Shown piece after piece: positions 44,319-57,612 of a stretch of DNA of 64,000 nt; the stretch's first letter is position 1, and each line of letters begins with the position of its first letter. The notes beneath the pieces are model-generated. The model was not told where the DNA came from, ran no database searches, and saw only the letters and a list, made by a program, of their open reading frames with translations. The stretch spans positions 7,626,001-7,690,000 of the forward strand of contig CM114274.1 in the NCBI GenBank assembly GCA_050084515.1. Direction: 5' to 3'. Both the position numbers and the translations under genes were made by a program. Origin of the DNA: Blasia pusilla. Taxonomy: Eukaryota; Marchantiophyta; Marchantiopsida; Blasiales.

Positions 44319-45880
44319 CGCTCTCTACTTTCTAGGGCACCGAGGATCGAGTGCAATGTCGACGCGTCTCACGATAGTTTGTCATCATTACGGATGGAAG
44401 CGATAGAAATCGCAGTCAATCAATCAGTGACAGGCCTTTTCTCTTCACTCTCAACAGCTACATTGTTAGCTAGCTGTCGGGGAGGTGTAACGTAGATTAA
44501 AACTTTTCGCAGCAGCAGATGAGCTATTCGTCGCCACGAAAGGATAGGTATAAGCTATCACACGAGTCCTGTACAGAGCCTCATAGCAGAAATACATACT
44601 CATGTAAATACAACATTACAGATCCGAATGTAGAATTTCAGATCCAGTGGACGCCGTCGATGCCTTTCCAGGCACTGGTTTCGCACGTGAAAAGCAACCG
44701 AATGTAAAAGTTCTGCGTGGATACTAAACTTGTGAATGCACCAACGTAACCTTGTCGATTTTGGACTAGGTCTACGTCAGTCTTTTCCCAATCGCATCTG
44801 CTTATGCTCTCGCTCATCTATGTGGTGCCATATCCTTGCATTTTCCATTGAACCAGCGCACGTAAGGTCTTGCAGCCAAAAGGAGTTCAGCGCAATCTTG
44901 GAACCATCTCTACGCTAATGAATACTCGGACACATCGGGAAACGTGAGCGATGTTCGAACTTCAGGGGCGAATCCCTACTGCTTAGAAATTTTGAAAACG
45001 AATTTGAAATCCGTCTGATCTCCCGACAGTTGGACATCTAATACGCCAGTCGAGATGATTTTTAAAAAGCGCCGAAGAGACGCAGCGATTGAAGACGAGG
45101 ATAAATTCCTGCCCCTCTGATCAGAGGATGAAACTGTCAGCCCGACATGTCCAAAATAACCACTGACATGTTTGCAATCCTCTTCACGGCGCCGACGACT
45201 TCGCGTAGCGGGAACGCACTGAGGAATATCGTCGTGTACTTCGATATAACCTGCAGTTGACAGAAATCTAGAGTGACGAGAATGTTTCCCAGAAAAATCC
45301 CGGAACCTCGAAAATAGCCTACGACTGCTCGGTTTGAGCGTTACAGCTTATAACGGGGCGTTCTTCGTGTCGTCGGGAGCCCCAAAGCACATCGGCATCA
45401 GGTTCGGCAAGATCGTGAGGTTATTCGCCGTTACTCCTCCGTCCAACTCCGTCCGTCTCTCGGGTTCGAACCACTGGAGAATCTCGGGAGGAAGATTCTC
45501 CCTCGAGCCATGGGGACAGTTTTCCTCACGGAGGACACGAGAGGAACGCCGCTAGAAATGGAGGGAATTTCCACTCATGTCCTCCCTCTATCATGTGGTT
45601 GTCCTTACGCTTATTCATCCTCTGGTTAGAGGCACCAGGGTTAGACGTGGGTTACGATTCAAGAGGGGTTCATGCAAAACAGGCCACCTCTAGGGGATAC
45701 CGACTTGAGACCCGCACATCCGCATTGAACACACCATCCACTCCACTAGAGTATCATGCATGAAATATATGATATTAATAAATTTTTTAATCTATTATCC
45801 AAAATAGAATCTGTGGCTTCGGGATCTTGACCTTGGGTTAACTAACCGGAGGATGAATAGGCGCGAGGTTGGTTGTGGAA
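44319..45880. other. Intergenic DNA after the LRR gene, no gene recognised
   Basis: It begins with the probable 3' UTR. The 73-codon frame at 45334-45555 has no recognisable domain. GGTTCGAA near 45465 was tested as a tRNA T-loop and rejected. Confidence 0.45.
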
Positions 45881-45881
45881 G

Positions 45882-46095
45882 GAGATCTTCCACGTTTGTG
45901 TTCCTTTTAGTTGCGGCCGAAGTGGGCTCTGGTGGCGTCAAAACTAGAGGCGACTTCCACTCTTGCCCTATCTCTAGTTGTGGCCCAAGTAGTAGGCCCC
46001 AACATCCTCACAATTGGAGGCAACTTCCACACTTGTCTTGTCCTCCCTCTACTTATGCTCAAAGTAGGTTCTAAGTCTTGAGGCTGGGAAGCCAC
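45882..46095. repeat. Three tandem units of about 68 bp
   Basis: CTTCCAC occurs at 45887, 45954 and 46024, each followed by a pyrimidine-rich run and then TTGCGGCCGAAGTGGGC, TTGTGGCCCAAGTAGTAGG or CTTATGCTCAAAGTAGG. A fourth partial unit may start near 46085. The units are diverged. No convincing coding use. Confidence 0.5.
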
Positions 46096-48115
46096 TTTCA
46101 TTATTTTTTTGTTTTATGTTATGGAATTGTTCATCGCTTTGTTTAAGGGAAGAAATCCTCGCCTAGAGCCTTGTGACTGTAATAATTGGGTTGGGTTTTG
46201 AGATTTAATTAGTCCTGTGTTTCACCAGGTAGAGTCGGAGTAGATGTTGCATGATTTTGCTTGTCAAGTCTTACGAAGTGCATACCGTCCCCATAGGAAG
46301 CCTTGTCCCCAAGCCTTGACTTACTTCCCTTCGTCATTCATCTAAGTCAGAGCACTTGATTTATCTTAAGGATGGTATCTAAGGTCAAATCCTCATTGCA
46401 AATAGTGAGGGTGAAGGGAGGAAAGAATCCCCCCTTATAAGTATTTATGGAGTTTTGTTGTCTCCCTCTCCATCCTAAGTATCCATCTAGGGCCACTAGT
46501 TTTGGTCCTTAACCCGAACAAGGATCGAAGTTTAACCCAACTCCGCATTTGGCTAGTTTGATCCTAATATGAGTTGAGTCAATCTTATGGTTGTTTAGGA
46601 CTTGTCTTCACTCACCAAACTCACCTTGGACTTTTGCCTCATGTCTTGTGCGTTTTATGACAAAAATCCCAATCTTTGACTATTGAACCACTTCCGTGCA
46701 ACTAGGACTAGCCTTAAGGATCGTCGCTAGTTTCCACAAAGCAATTTTGGCCTTTTCTCTTCAGGCTTGTCTCAAGGCATGCACTCATCTTGACTAATCT
46801 CAGCATGCGGCCTAGCTTACCAAACTTAGGTTTCTAGGTTCTATTTAAGGGTTCCTCACTCATCTAGACCATCCTTTGGCAGATCACTTGGATCCACCAT
46901 CTCTTTGGTCTTACAATTAGCTAATCTAGGTTCTATTTTAGTATTCTCACTAAGAGAGATCCTCCTTCGATCCACGATCATGAATTTCCTTTCAGGTCCC
47001 CACTAGCGTTTGAGTCCAAGACTCAACTATTCACGACATCCGCCCTCTAGTTATGGCATGTTTATTCCATTGTGCAATGTGGGGATGGGTTTTGAACATT
47101 AAAAGAAGTATATCAAGAAATTTCTCTTATAAGTCTTTCTGTTTTAATAAGCTTGTCATATACATGCTCTTAGAGAGTGTTTTTAAGGTCTCATGCCAAA
47201 GGTTGATTTCCATTGTTATGGGTGGGAGATGATTCAAATGAGAGGTCCAATGCGTGTAGGAGATATCCCACACCCGCGCGAAAATCTTCATTATTTAGAG
47301 AATTTCATCGAGGAGAGTGTCTTCAACAACATGGAAGACGCCTCCAAATAGGAGGCCTCCAAATTTTCATATGCAATGGAGATTCTTTTACAATTTAAAA
47401 AGTGATAGGAATAACTACAAGGTTCCATGAGCGCCTAATGCCATCATTTTTTGGAAGGCTCGCCATAAATGTCTACAAGTTTTCAAAATAGATGTACACA
47501 TGTATAAAAGCTTTCATATTAAAAAAAAAATTTTGCAAAAATTTCAATTAAATCTCCAAAACTATTTACAAGAATTATTTTCCAGCAGAATTCATGTCCA
47601 AAATCTCGTCCAAACTGTGTGGACTGACGAGATAAGCGAGATAAGTGAAAATAACTAGGCGTACCTAGCTCAACAATCACTAAAGCAAAACTCAATGAAT
47701 TAAAATCCTACTAACTCTAGCTGAAGTTGCGGAAGTACCTAGCATGGATCATGCCTATCACTCGACCGACCGACATAGATTGACTAGAGTTGATTCAAAA
47801 TATGGCGTGAGAATGTCTCTTCCCATTTACCCTCTAAAGTAGGTAGAGCACTATTAGCGCCGCCCATCTGTACATGAAAGATAGACGGATGGATGGAAGT
47901 CATAACTCAAGAGTTGTGAAGTGGGAAATGATCGTGTGAAGTGGGAAATGATCGCAATGGTCTTTGTGGAGTGCGGAGTGATCTACCAAAGATTCACGAC
48001 ACCATCATCGTGATAAGATTGTACAGGGCGCTCCTACACAATATCCGGCCCAAGATTTCCACAGGCTTCTGCCGTTGCTCGATCACTCATCTCTCTCTCT
48101 CTCTGACGCTCTGCG
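46096..48115. other. Intergenic DNA with a dispersed repeat
   Basis: 46840-47035 repeats, in diverged form and the same orientation, the sequence at 27030-27250. A perfect 20-bp tandem pair TGTGAAGTGGGAAATGATCG lies at 47915-47954. A CT run is at about 48090-48103. No gene is recognised. Confidence 0.45.
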
Positions 48116-48124
48116 TCTTGGGAG

Positions 48125-48965
48125 TCAAGAATTTATCTTGAGTGTCTGGGTGGTGGCTCTTACCGAGGATCCGCTCCACGTCTATGATCTCATGAGGATT
48201 GGTGATCTTCATGTCGCCTATGGCATTCGCTCCTCTTGTTTTTCTCGACGATCTAGTTATCACACTGGAAATGTTTAGATTTCTAGTCACCTTTCTAACC
48301 TATATATATCCTTTCATAGAAAGATCCTATAGATGTTTGGGGATCTCTTAGGACTCGGCTTCTTAGAGGTCCCCATGGGGGAGTTAGTTTGTAGACAAGC
48401 TTCTTGGCCGATTGCCTTTGCCGGAGTAGGTCTTCCCTCAACTAAGTTAGTGGTGCCCACGAATTTTTTTGGGAGTTGGGCAATTGGAGCACCCCAGAGG
48501 CCAGAGCCATTCTTCCCACTTTCTCCTCCTTAATTACCTCCGGTCAATCTAGGCGAGAATGTAGGCTCCAATCTTCTTTGATAGAAGCCCATTTTGAGGA
48601 ATTTTTCAGAGGTACTATATACGTCAGATGGGGATATTTATATGGAGCTCCGGGCCAATATTTTCTCTTGCTCCAAAAAGGTGGCAAGCTCATGAGTGGG
48701 GCTCGCCCCCTCATTTCGACTTTCTGTATCGCACCACTTACCTACACCATAGTGATACGACTTTGACTAGCCTCCCCCACTATTGGTAGTAGTTTCAACA
48801 CAATATGAATGTTTCAGGAGTCTGGATCCTCTTGGTGTGCATTTGGCATGTTGTCATATTGGGGATGAGAGGATTTTCATTCACAATGCTGTGCGGGGTA
48901 TCATGTTTTATATTTTTGTTGAGAGTGGTATTTCTTTTATGAGAAAATCTTGGTTTTATCACTAA
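48125..48965 (+). mobile_element. Truncated RLE non-LTR retrotransposon copy C
   Basis: Plus-strand pseudogene starting at nearly the same point of the element as copy B (VVALTEDPLHVYDLMRIGD against VAAAFTEDLFHVDDLTRIGD). It continues through GIRSSCFSRR, FGDLLGLGFLEVPMGELV and WPIAFAGVGLPSTK. A deletion removes much of the thumb (GSWAIGAPQ runs into an EARAILPTFSSL-like block). Homology ends near 48960 within the zinc-binding and nuclease region; the 3' tail is missing, so this copy is truncated at both ends. Several stops and frameshifts. Confidence 0.7.
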
Positions 48966-50440
48966 TTTTCCCAATTTAAAAATGTTCATCCTTTTCGAAC
49001 TTGCACAAATGTGTTTTATCCTAATAAATGAATTCCCGTGGGAATCCATAGCCGAATTGGGTTTTAATTACCACTACCCCTTGAATGGCAATTATTGATT
49101 TCATCACTTCTCAATACGAGGGCTACTTGAAGTTTGTTTTATGGCTATTTGTATTCAAATTAAATTAGGGAAATAACCATAACCCATAACATCCCTACTA
49201 ATGAGTTATGATAATTTTCACTTTCATGTGTGAGGTTCAATACAATATTCAAACCCAATATTTATGATTCTTTTGGAAAAAATGCAATATTGAGGTTTTG
49301 AGTTGCCACATAGGAATTAAAAAGGTGTCACATCAATGATGGGGTGCCCAAAATATGATTCGGCATTAGATATTCATGATTTTTTTGAATAATTTAATGA
49401 AAATTACGTTATATTGAACCTTGAACATATGGCAATTATGTTACCTCTTGTGGATAACACTTATTACGATATAGGTTGCCATAATGCACCTCAATAATTT
49501 ACCGGTTGGGGGTGAATTTCATTATTCCAAATGGGTGTATTATTTAGGATTAGAGAGAAATCTTTAATCTTAAAAAAAATCTCTTTTCCCCTTTGTGTTA
49601 ATTTCATAACTACTATTTTATAAATATTTCAATCATAATCCTCATCCATGTTTGATTACCATGGTTCAAAATTAGGTTGTCATAACTTTTCCTATATGGG
49701 AATGAGTGAGCGGTAATAACTTTTTGTGTTCTTGTGTGCAATATATGGGCAATAAGTAAAAGTAAATAAATTATGGGGCTTATGATTATTATCATTTCTT
49801 GGGGTATATATTAGTACTTCAAGTAGATGAAACCTAGAACAATTGCACACTTCTAGCCTAGCCTTATGGGAATATGCCTCATGCCTTAACTTGGGGTGTC
49901 AATATTTAACAAACTAGGAAATCCATGCAATGCCTCATGTGAATTTTAATACTAGAAATTCATCTCCAACCTTTCAATATTATAAATAAAAAACCATTGT
50001 GTAATCATTGGATATAATAAGACTCCCAAAATTGTAGGAACAATTCTACGAATATATGAATTTTCTTAATACTCCATGTTAAATTTTATTCTATCATATT
50101 AAACACCTTTGGAAATTTGTAGTTTTCCCCTTTTAACACGTGTCCTTTTTAAACCAATTAATTCTAAACACAAGTTCATCCCCTACATAATTTAGTTCTG
50201 ACCAATTTGACACTCCTTAAGTGTTTTAAAAATAGATTCAATTAATAATAGATAATCGGAATTACTCATCATTAATAATCATACCTATTAACATTATATT
50301 ACTTTTTGATACTTGTCACACATTAAAAAAAGTGACAAATCCGGATATTATCGTCGACTATCTGGAAATCATAAGACTTACAGTTTATTCAAAATAAAGC
50401 CGTCCGGATATGGAAACTCATAATATCGGAAGAAATCCGT
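48966..50440. other. AT-rich intergenic DNA, no gene recognised
   Basis: No open frame of interest and no element termini that I can identify. Confidence 0.5.
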
Positions 50441-50800
50441 CCGTCCGTCCGTCCGATAACAAGCGCAACGAACTGAATCCGGAACTTAGCCGTCCCCGGC
50501 AAGTTTGGCGGCCGCCGGGTTTCAGTAGCGGTGCCTTCCATTCCGGTTCCAGCGCGCCGTTAACAGCGGAGTCGTGACGCCGTTGACAGCGGAGTCGTGA
50601 CGCCGTCCAGGGCTCCGCCGTCGGACAGTTACCGTTTCGAGAAGCGTGTCGCGTCCATGGGGATTCGGGAGGGGAGGGGCTTTGCGGCGGCCGCAGGCCT
50701 CTCTAGTTCTAGTGATGAGAGAGAGCATGACCTCTGGCGGGACTCTTCCGTTACGTCATGCTCTCCGTCCGTCCGAGAGAGTACGGGCTACTGATGAAGT
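50440..50800. repeat. GC-rich island with short tandem repeats
   Basis: A CCGT tetramer run lies at 50439-50457. The 23-bp unit beginning ACAGCGGAGTCGTGACGCCG is duplicated in tandem at 50563-50585 and 50586-50608. A NotI-like GCGGCCGC-rich stretch follows. Overlapping frames on both strands have no recognisable domain. It might be a promoter or first-exon CpG island. Confidence 0.55.
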
Positions 50801-51039
50801 TCGTTGCTAATCCCTTGGGATTCCGCTCCGCTGCTTCTATGGCCACTCCAATTAGAGCCGCCTTTCATGGAAGTTTGAAGGAAACGTTTGTCTCATATGG
50901 AGGGACCATCTAGTGAGATAAAAGACTATTTAAGACGTAAAATAAAAGATAAAATTCTTAAATGATTTTTTTAGTAGATAAGGTATTTTATATATTGGAT
51001 GAATTAATACATGGGGTGTGTGATCTTTATTAAAATCAT

Positions 51040-51115
51040 ATTATTATTTATATTATTATGAAAGAATGCAATTTTTTATTTGCTACCACCTATTTGTTTG
51101 ACATGTAATTATCAG
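51040..51115 (+). repeat. Helitron 5' fragment
   Basis: TTATATTATTATGAAAGAAT, then ATTTGCTACCACCTATTTGT and TTGACATG, matches the first 75 bp or so of the short Helitrons at 57.4 and 57.8 kb in their sense orientation. The 3' part is absent. Confidence 0.5.
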
Positions 51116-54100
51116 ATAAAAAAAATATTTCTCCTTATATAAATAGTAAAAAAATGTTTTCCATTTTTTTTGTCCCATTAAGATTAATCCCTTCACTCTT
51201 CCCACTAGTCCGGATTATGGCCAAGATCGAAGGCCCAGGGAGTCTTGGATGCCTCGAATCCTCATCTAAAGAAATGGAAACCTCAATAGGTGAGTCCGAA
51301 GAGATTTTTATCCTCTTTTGGATGATATTAAAATTTTAAATAATAAAGATTATTAAACAAAACCATGAATTGTAGAAGTTACGTGGAAGTTTTTCAAGTG
51401 GTTTAGTGAAACCTTTAAAAGGCTGCATGGCACTATTCCAGTTCCATACATTTCAAGTAGACATGGCCTTCAAAGACAGACATTGTTAGTTTCCTATTGC
51501 ATTCCAAGAGGTGCCTTGAATTAGTCGAGGGTCACGCTCTTTGCCGTGGTGAAACTTTCCACCTCCTTCCTCACATGAACTTATTTTCTGAGTTTTTTCT
51601 TTCGTTCAACTTCGTCAAGTGATAATCATGTTTTATAGTTGCTTATTTTCCAACCCGCCATGGAAGCAGTGAATTCTTCCATGTGGATGGATTATACCAT
51701 CCCATGTGCAAGATTACACTCTGAAAACATTTGCGTACTTGAATCAGTGACAAACAAACAAGTCTGAATGAAAAAAATTCCTGGAATAAGTAAATACTCG
51801 AGAGGGCATAGGAAAGTAACCCCATCAACTCCCGCTTCCACACCCCTCTTGTCCCCCTCTTGTCTATGAACACACTCTCAAACTAGGTGGGACAACAATG
51901 GTATTTCAAGGCCAACCTTCTAAATCGTTATTTGCTCTTATCACATATTTACGTATGTAAATGATATCATGTGTAATCTTGAATTACACATGAATTCATA
52001 TCAGTTTTTCTAGTTGCATTTCAGCAAAATACTCAATCCAATTAAGAATGTTCTGCAGATCCCTCATGCAATCTTCAAACTATAGCCACCATTTGATGGT
52101 ATTCTTACATTCTTAATTTACTTTTGCCTAAAGGAGATGCAACTGCAAGATACCTCACCAGAAAATGTGGTAGGCTCACCAAAGGTTCAGTTTCTTGAAT
52201 GCAACACACGTTTTCTACACCGATCAAGGGCCATGTTCACCATAAAATCTTCCTGATGCTCTTCCAAGTTTGAAATGTCAACATGCACGAGCGTGGAACT
52301 TATAGATTGCAATATCTTGCGACACATCCACAATGGAATTGTAGCTAATGGAATGTTAACAACAAAGTTGCTCTACTAATCAGTGAAAGCTGATTACCTC
52401 ACGCCAAGATTCCTGCCAACGACGTACTCACAATGTCTATTGTGATTGTTTGCTCGATGCCGCTCTCCATTCTTCATCCACCTGCATTCATTCATGCATC
52501 CTCCATCCAGAAGAGAGAATAGGATCTTTGGTGACACTAAGGCAGGAGACCATTTCAGCAGTAAGGTATTTTCTCATCACGTTACCCGAGGGCTCTATGA
52601 AGTAGAGCATAACTTTATCTTTATCTTCATCTTCATTAAGCTGAAAGTTTTGAAAACGTTCATACAAAACTCAGAGACAGGCATGACTCTGGGCAGGTGT
52701 GCTTATATGTTACAATTCAACTGTGCCCTGCATGAGTGGATAAGACCCGAAAGTTTTATATCAAAGAATGAATGGGGCACAGGATATTTTGAAAGACAAT
52801 TGTCTTCTGGAAAATGAGTTGTGCTTAATCGTTTCATCATCAATGGATGATATGGACATGGAGCAAAACGCATTATACTAGACATGACTTCAATCCTGAT
52901 GAAACGTTATCTTCTTCCTAGCCTACTCTCATAGGCTTGTCTACAACTTCAGACTCACAAATCTCCCCTGCTCACAAACCGTTTCTCCTCAGAAAACATA
53001 TGAAATGTTCTTCCACTAGTTCACACCGATGGATAACTTTGCATTACTTACCAAGTCAATTCACCTGAGAAGTACCCCAGGAGATGACTACAGACACCAA
53101 GATGGTCCCATGCTCAACTTCATGTAGCAACGTGTTGAGGAACTTGGCTAAGCTGTTGCAATCCAACATACCAAAATAAGTCAAAAACAAAAAGAAGATG
53201 ACACCACCTGCTGAGCAATAGGTAATACCCATAAGTGGAGATGTTCTCTCCAAACAAGGGCCATAGATTTAAACTGAGACACGCAGCAAACATAACAGTA
53301 AAACTCATGAAACCAGGATATGATCAAAGCATATTTTACTGGTACTCAGCATCTGAAAATTTCCTATCAGAACTGTAACTCAAGACTGCTCCTAAATCTC
53401 CACTAAAATTATAGAAACATAAAGATTTCTTCAGGATAAATCCTTCTTTTCCCCCTTTTGCCAACCTAGTACGTCGATCACTCAGAGCAAAATCTTCCTC
53501 TAATGCCCCAACTCTCTTCAGTTGCAGGCCCAACAGGCTATTTCTAATGACTACATCTCTTCAGTGTCCTAATTGCTACGCTAGTGACACCAGAGCTGCT
53601 CATCACGTTTAGCAGCCTAGATTCACTCCCAAAATCTGTTGCTGCACTGGTTAGTAACATGATTTGGTTATCCCAACCAGGTAAGATATATAGTGTTGTA
53701 AAGAGCTTCTTGCTTGCTGCCTGGAAGCTCCCCATGACCAATCTATATGGTCAGCACTCACACTACACGAGAGTCTCCCTCCGCTCATATATTTCTTTAC
53801 TTATTCCTCTCTTCACCAATCCTCATCTCGAGAACTGTCCAACAAGGGTGACTCTGGTCGCAAGCTACGACAGGCACTACTTAATGAGTAGGGTCTCTTC
53901 AGCTTCCTGCCTGAATTATACTGGGACGAAGCATGATAGTAATCAATTTATGCACAGCTCTTTGTGCACACAAAAATAGCCAAGCCTGCTCTGAGTAACA
54001 AATTGTGGCTGCCAATAGCATCCCCAAAAACCTGACTGCTAAGGTAAGTGAATTGAAAAGATCCATGCCTTTAATGTCACTAACTTCGTGACATCAGAAC

Positions 54101-54427
54101 TGAGCCCTCTACCAGTTATTGGGATCAACAGACGGACATGTGGATGATCAGTGTTAAGGACGTAGGCATTTGATTAATTTAAAGGATGTGGGTGATTTTA
54201 CTTTCTGTGGCATTACTTGCTATTGAAACAAGATAGAAAAACTGCTATTGACTAGAATGAAGTGAAGTGAAAGTCAGAGTTTAATCACTTCACACACAAG
54301 TTTCATGCCACTTATCAATTACTACATTTCAATTAGGTTATGCCTAACGGTTTCAACAGTTACAACATGTCCTCCGAAAAACTGTTGGGCTGTGACTCAG
54401 TAAATCCATGTAAAGTTAAGTACTTAC
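51116..54427. other. No gene recognised; may hold the RWDD4-like gene's last exon
   Basis: Many short frames on both strands; the longest (53584-53979 plus, 131 codons) has no domain. The RWDD4-like gene ends with a good donor at 54427 and must splice to a further exon here or be truncated. I could not identify that exon with confidence. Confidence 0.4.
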
Positions 54428-55739
54428 ATGAGAGATAATTTGAACCCAATTCCATCCACGTGGTTTCTCAGCGTTGGCACCAAAACGATCAAAAAAGCGT
54501 CGCTTCTGTGACTTGGTCAGTGTATTTTTGTCCTTTGCTTCTTTCTTCCCTGTGTTTTTCCCTTCATTGGCTCCAGTGTCATGATGCTCATCCTTATCCT
54601 CCTGTGAGCATGCAAGGGGACTACTGTCAACAAAATTGACAGAAATTGAAAGCGGAGCAACATATTTACCTTTTCATTCCCACTAACAGTTACACAAAGA
54701 AGTAGGCCGTCCAGAATATCTACAAAAGTGATATGATAGCCACAGGCAATGTCATTTGGCAGATGACAAATAACACAACTTAGGTGTCCCTCCCTTGGAC
54801 CTCCGCAACCATGGGCTATCTTGCTCCCAACTCGTAACTTTCAACAATAACTAACATACCCCACTACACTGATAATCAACCGATCATGGAATTAATGATG
54901 TTATCTGTTCCTTCCCATGGATATGCAGTTTCTCAGGCTTGCTCACCCCGAAATTCAGATCAACTATCAAATTCACAGAAGACGGCAGTCACACCTCTAC
55001 GATGACAACAGGTTTTGAGGCATAGTACTCAGGTAGCTTCTCCTTCAGCCATTCGACTAGGGCATAGCACATGCTCTCCCCCAATTGTTCTGAAGCCTGT
55101 AACCAACCAAACAAAGCACCGACCAACTAAGTACATACGTTGAAACTTCAAAGCACATCATTTGACAAAGCAGACACACAAAAACCCCAGATCGTCATGT
55201 GTACAAAATGTTTCAACAAGGAATTACATGAAAGCTTCTCATGGTGCTCTGTCCTCACCAAGATCAAGAGGAAGAAACAAATCAGCGAGATGAATGTTTC
55301 TTAAACCCAGAAATAATTCTGGGACTGCTGGATACATGAAGTTGCGATGAAAACTGGAAGAAACATTCATGTTTCTTGCCTTGGAGAAAGCCCCAAAAGA
55401 CAGTTTTACAATTGGGGGTGAGCAATTCTAATAAGAAAGGGACCTGATTAGGACGCTAGATGAGAGTACCTGTTGCTGAAGACCTTCCACTATGGCCTTC
55501 TTCACAAACTCCGGATATCTGTTGTTATTAATATTGCTCAGGTCGAATTCAGGCACCTTCTCCGGGTAACCAGAGGGCAACTGTATGTCCAAAAACAGGG
55601 GGGGAGGACTTTGACCTTCTTCTCCTTGCTCGACATCAGGATCTATCCGCAGCCGAAAGCGATTATCATTGATCTTGCTGTAGCTGTCGTAGAAGATAGA
55701 CTCCAATGCCAACAGCTCTTCTTCCACAACATCATCCAT
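54428..55739 (-). CDS. RWD domain protein, RWDD4-like
   Basis: Minus-strand spliced gene. Exon 1 (55739-55470) starts MDDVVEEELLALESIFYD, the usual RWD opening, and includes LDIQLPSGYPEKVPEFDL, the YP-x-x-P core of the RWD fold; it ends at donor CAG|GTACTC. Exon 2 (55096-54995) begins at acceptor TTACAG in phase 0: ASEQLGESMCYALVEWLKEK. A likely small exon before donor AAG|GTAAAT at about 54670 encodes DILDGLLLCVTVSGNEK, but its start phase is unresolved. A further exon (54601-54428) has NTLTKSQKRRFFDRFG and EKPRGWNWVQIISH, matching the C-terminal box of RWDD4 (LSKAQKRK, PRGWNWVDVVKHLSKTG). Residues after the last H are expected from one more exon, not found. RWD domains mediate protein binding and resemble E2 ubiquitin-conjugating folds without catalysis. 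The frame extends upstream to 55970; MDDV is preferred because homology begins there. Confidence 0.8.
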
Positions 55740-57247
55740 CTCTTCCCCAACCCTAGACAGCAGGAGTACCCCCGCAACCTTTCGATGGACGTCTACTGCC
55801 ACAACGAGACAAGGACAACTGAGGCGAAAATCTTGCAGAAAGACAGTGGCGGCAGGAAAAACTACGAAATCACGGCCATCCATACAGAAATCTGTAACAT
55901 CAACTTCGTCAACGCCAATCTCGACGGATTTGAAACATGCACACAAATGGAATGAAGAGCACTCCGCCATGCCATCGAAAATAAAAGTAAAAAAGGATAC
56001 CTCAGCTGCCCAAGCGTGATCTCGTCGAAGAAATTGAATTCGGTCATCAACGAATCCACGGTACCTTCAATCCCTTTCTCACACATATGAGACACTACAA
56101 AATTCCTCACATGATGCGCACCGGCTGTGCGAACTGATCCACTTTTTAGTTACGCTCCCAACGAAGTAAACGCCACAGGGCCCTCTGCCACCACAAAGAA
56201 ACACGTCAGGAGAGCCCGCAGTATCTTGGAAGCACCGGACATCTGCAGCAAAGCACCGAGTATTGAATCCAACAAATCCCGAGACGTAAGAACATAGCAC
56301 CGTTTTGATCAACCGTATTTGACATGAATTCTCCTACAACCGCATGCTCGCCATCGACAGTTCAGGCAAAAAATTTGAGCAAACTGTACACACACACACA
56401 CACAATTGAACACCAAATCCTCCGTCAAGCTCGGGGCTAGGGCACACCAAGTTCTCAGAATTGCCAAACTCTTACAAACGCCTTCCAGCGTTCCGGAGAA
56501 TGGCCTTGTGACAACTCAGACGAATTGACAACGCCAGTCAAGCGTTCCTAAGACAACCAAAACACCAATTCCGATGGAATCACAGGGACCGAGCGCACTG
56601 ATATCTCAACGCCAATGAGAAGACTGATGCCAACTTTCATAACGCCATTCTCTACCAATAAGTGTCTGAATAGCTAACACCAATTGTTTGTTTCTTCCCT
56701 AGCATAATTTGAAAAGAAAAGTAGGCCATACCTGCGCGAACTTGGCCGGACAAATACGATGCAGTCAGTCCAGCGAAAGGATCGTCAACCACACAATTGG
56801 AAGCTCTTGAATTGCCCTCTCCTCATACAAAACGAGTCAACAATAAAGCAGTGCAACGTACACTCTATGAATACACTTATGGGCACCTCAATACACTCTA
56901 TGAATACATTTATATTATTATGGGATCAATACATTCTGGGAGAGTGTAAAATGGTAAGTGGTAAATATAAATTTATATGAAAAATGTAAATTTGTGTGTA
57001 ATATCATTAATTATTTTTCTTCACGAATTATATATTAGGAAAAATTTCAAACATTTTTTTATTTCTCGTGCATCGTAGAACATTTTATTAGTAATTATTA
57101 ATAATTTATGAAAGATAAAATAACATGACAATTCTTAAACGGTGTGCATAAAAGGTTTTGTGATTCTTTGTCATGAGTTAGGTTTTAGTCTTTATAACTT
57201 CTTTAGTTTATGATCTTGGTTGATATATATCTACTTATATATTAATA
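55740..57247. other. Upstream region of the RWDD4-like gene
   Basis: It holds the gene's 5' UTR and presumably its promoter (not resolved), a CA microsatellite at about 56388-56403, and AT-rich DNA from 56880. TTTATATTATTATGGGATC at about 56918 resembles the Helitron 5' start. No further gene is recognised. Confidence 0.45.
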
Positions 57248-57398
57248 CTAGTGGATGGCTTGTGCCATGCATAGAAGTGATTGGAAATGTTTTTTTGTTG
57301 CCCGTAGAAAGGGAAATATTTTCTTGTTGCCTACTTGTCACATGTCAAACAAAGAAGTGTTTACAAATCAAGAAGGAGCTCTCCCATAATAGTATAGA
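57248..57398 (-). mobile_element. Short non-autonomous Helitron, 151 bp
   Basis: Read on the minus strand it starts TCTATACTATTATGGGAGAG after a host A and ends CATGGCACAAGCCATCCACTAG before a host T: exactly the A[TC...CTRR]T rule of Helitrons. The GC-rich GCATGGCAC near the 3' end is a short palindrome-like hairpin. It is homologous to the next copy, 214 bp away, in the same orientation. Confidence 0.75.
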
Positions 57399-57612
57399 TT
57401 TGTGTTAGGGATGATAATCGTAAACTTTATGGCTATCATTATCAAGTGCCAAAAGTGAGCATGTGTAAGCAAATTTCAAGGTAGTTAGGGCTAGATCCTC
57501 ACTAATATTTTCAAAAGTAGTTACGCTAAATTTTGTATCTGGTATTTTCAAAAAAACTTTATGTATGTTGTCATTGAGACTCTCCTAAGATGGCAATTTA
57601 TCATGAAGGAAA

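Noticed and set aside
45440-45500. Possible tRNA T-loop (GGTTCGAA)
   Set aside because: The flanking bases do not form a T stem, and no acceptor stem or D arm is found upstream.
53584-53979. 131-codon plus-strand frame
   Set aside because: No domain, no good splice or promoter context; it lies in the region downstream of the RWDD4-like gene.
54660-54860. Long minus-strand frame GPREGHLSCVICHLPNDIACG upstream of the small RWDD4 exon
   Set aside because: RWDD4 proteins have no such domain and no acceptor in phase was found; treated as intron apart from the last 17 codons or so.
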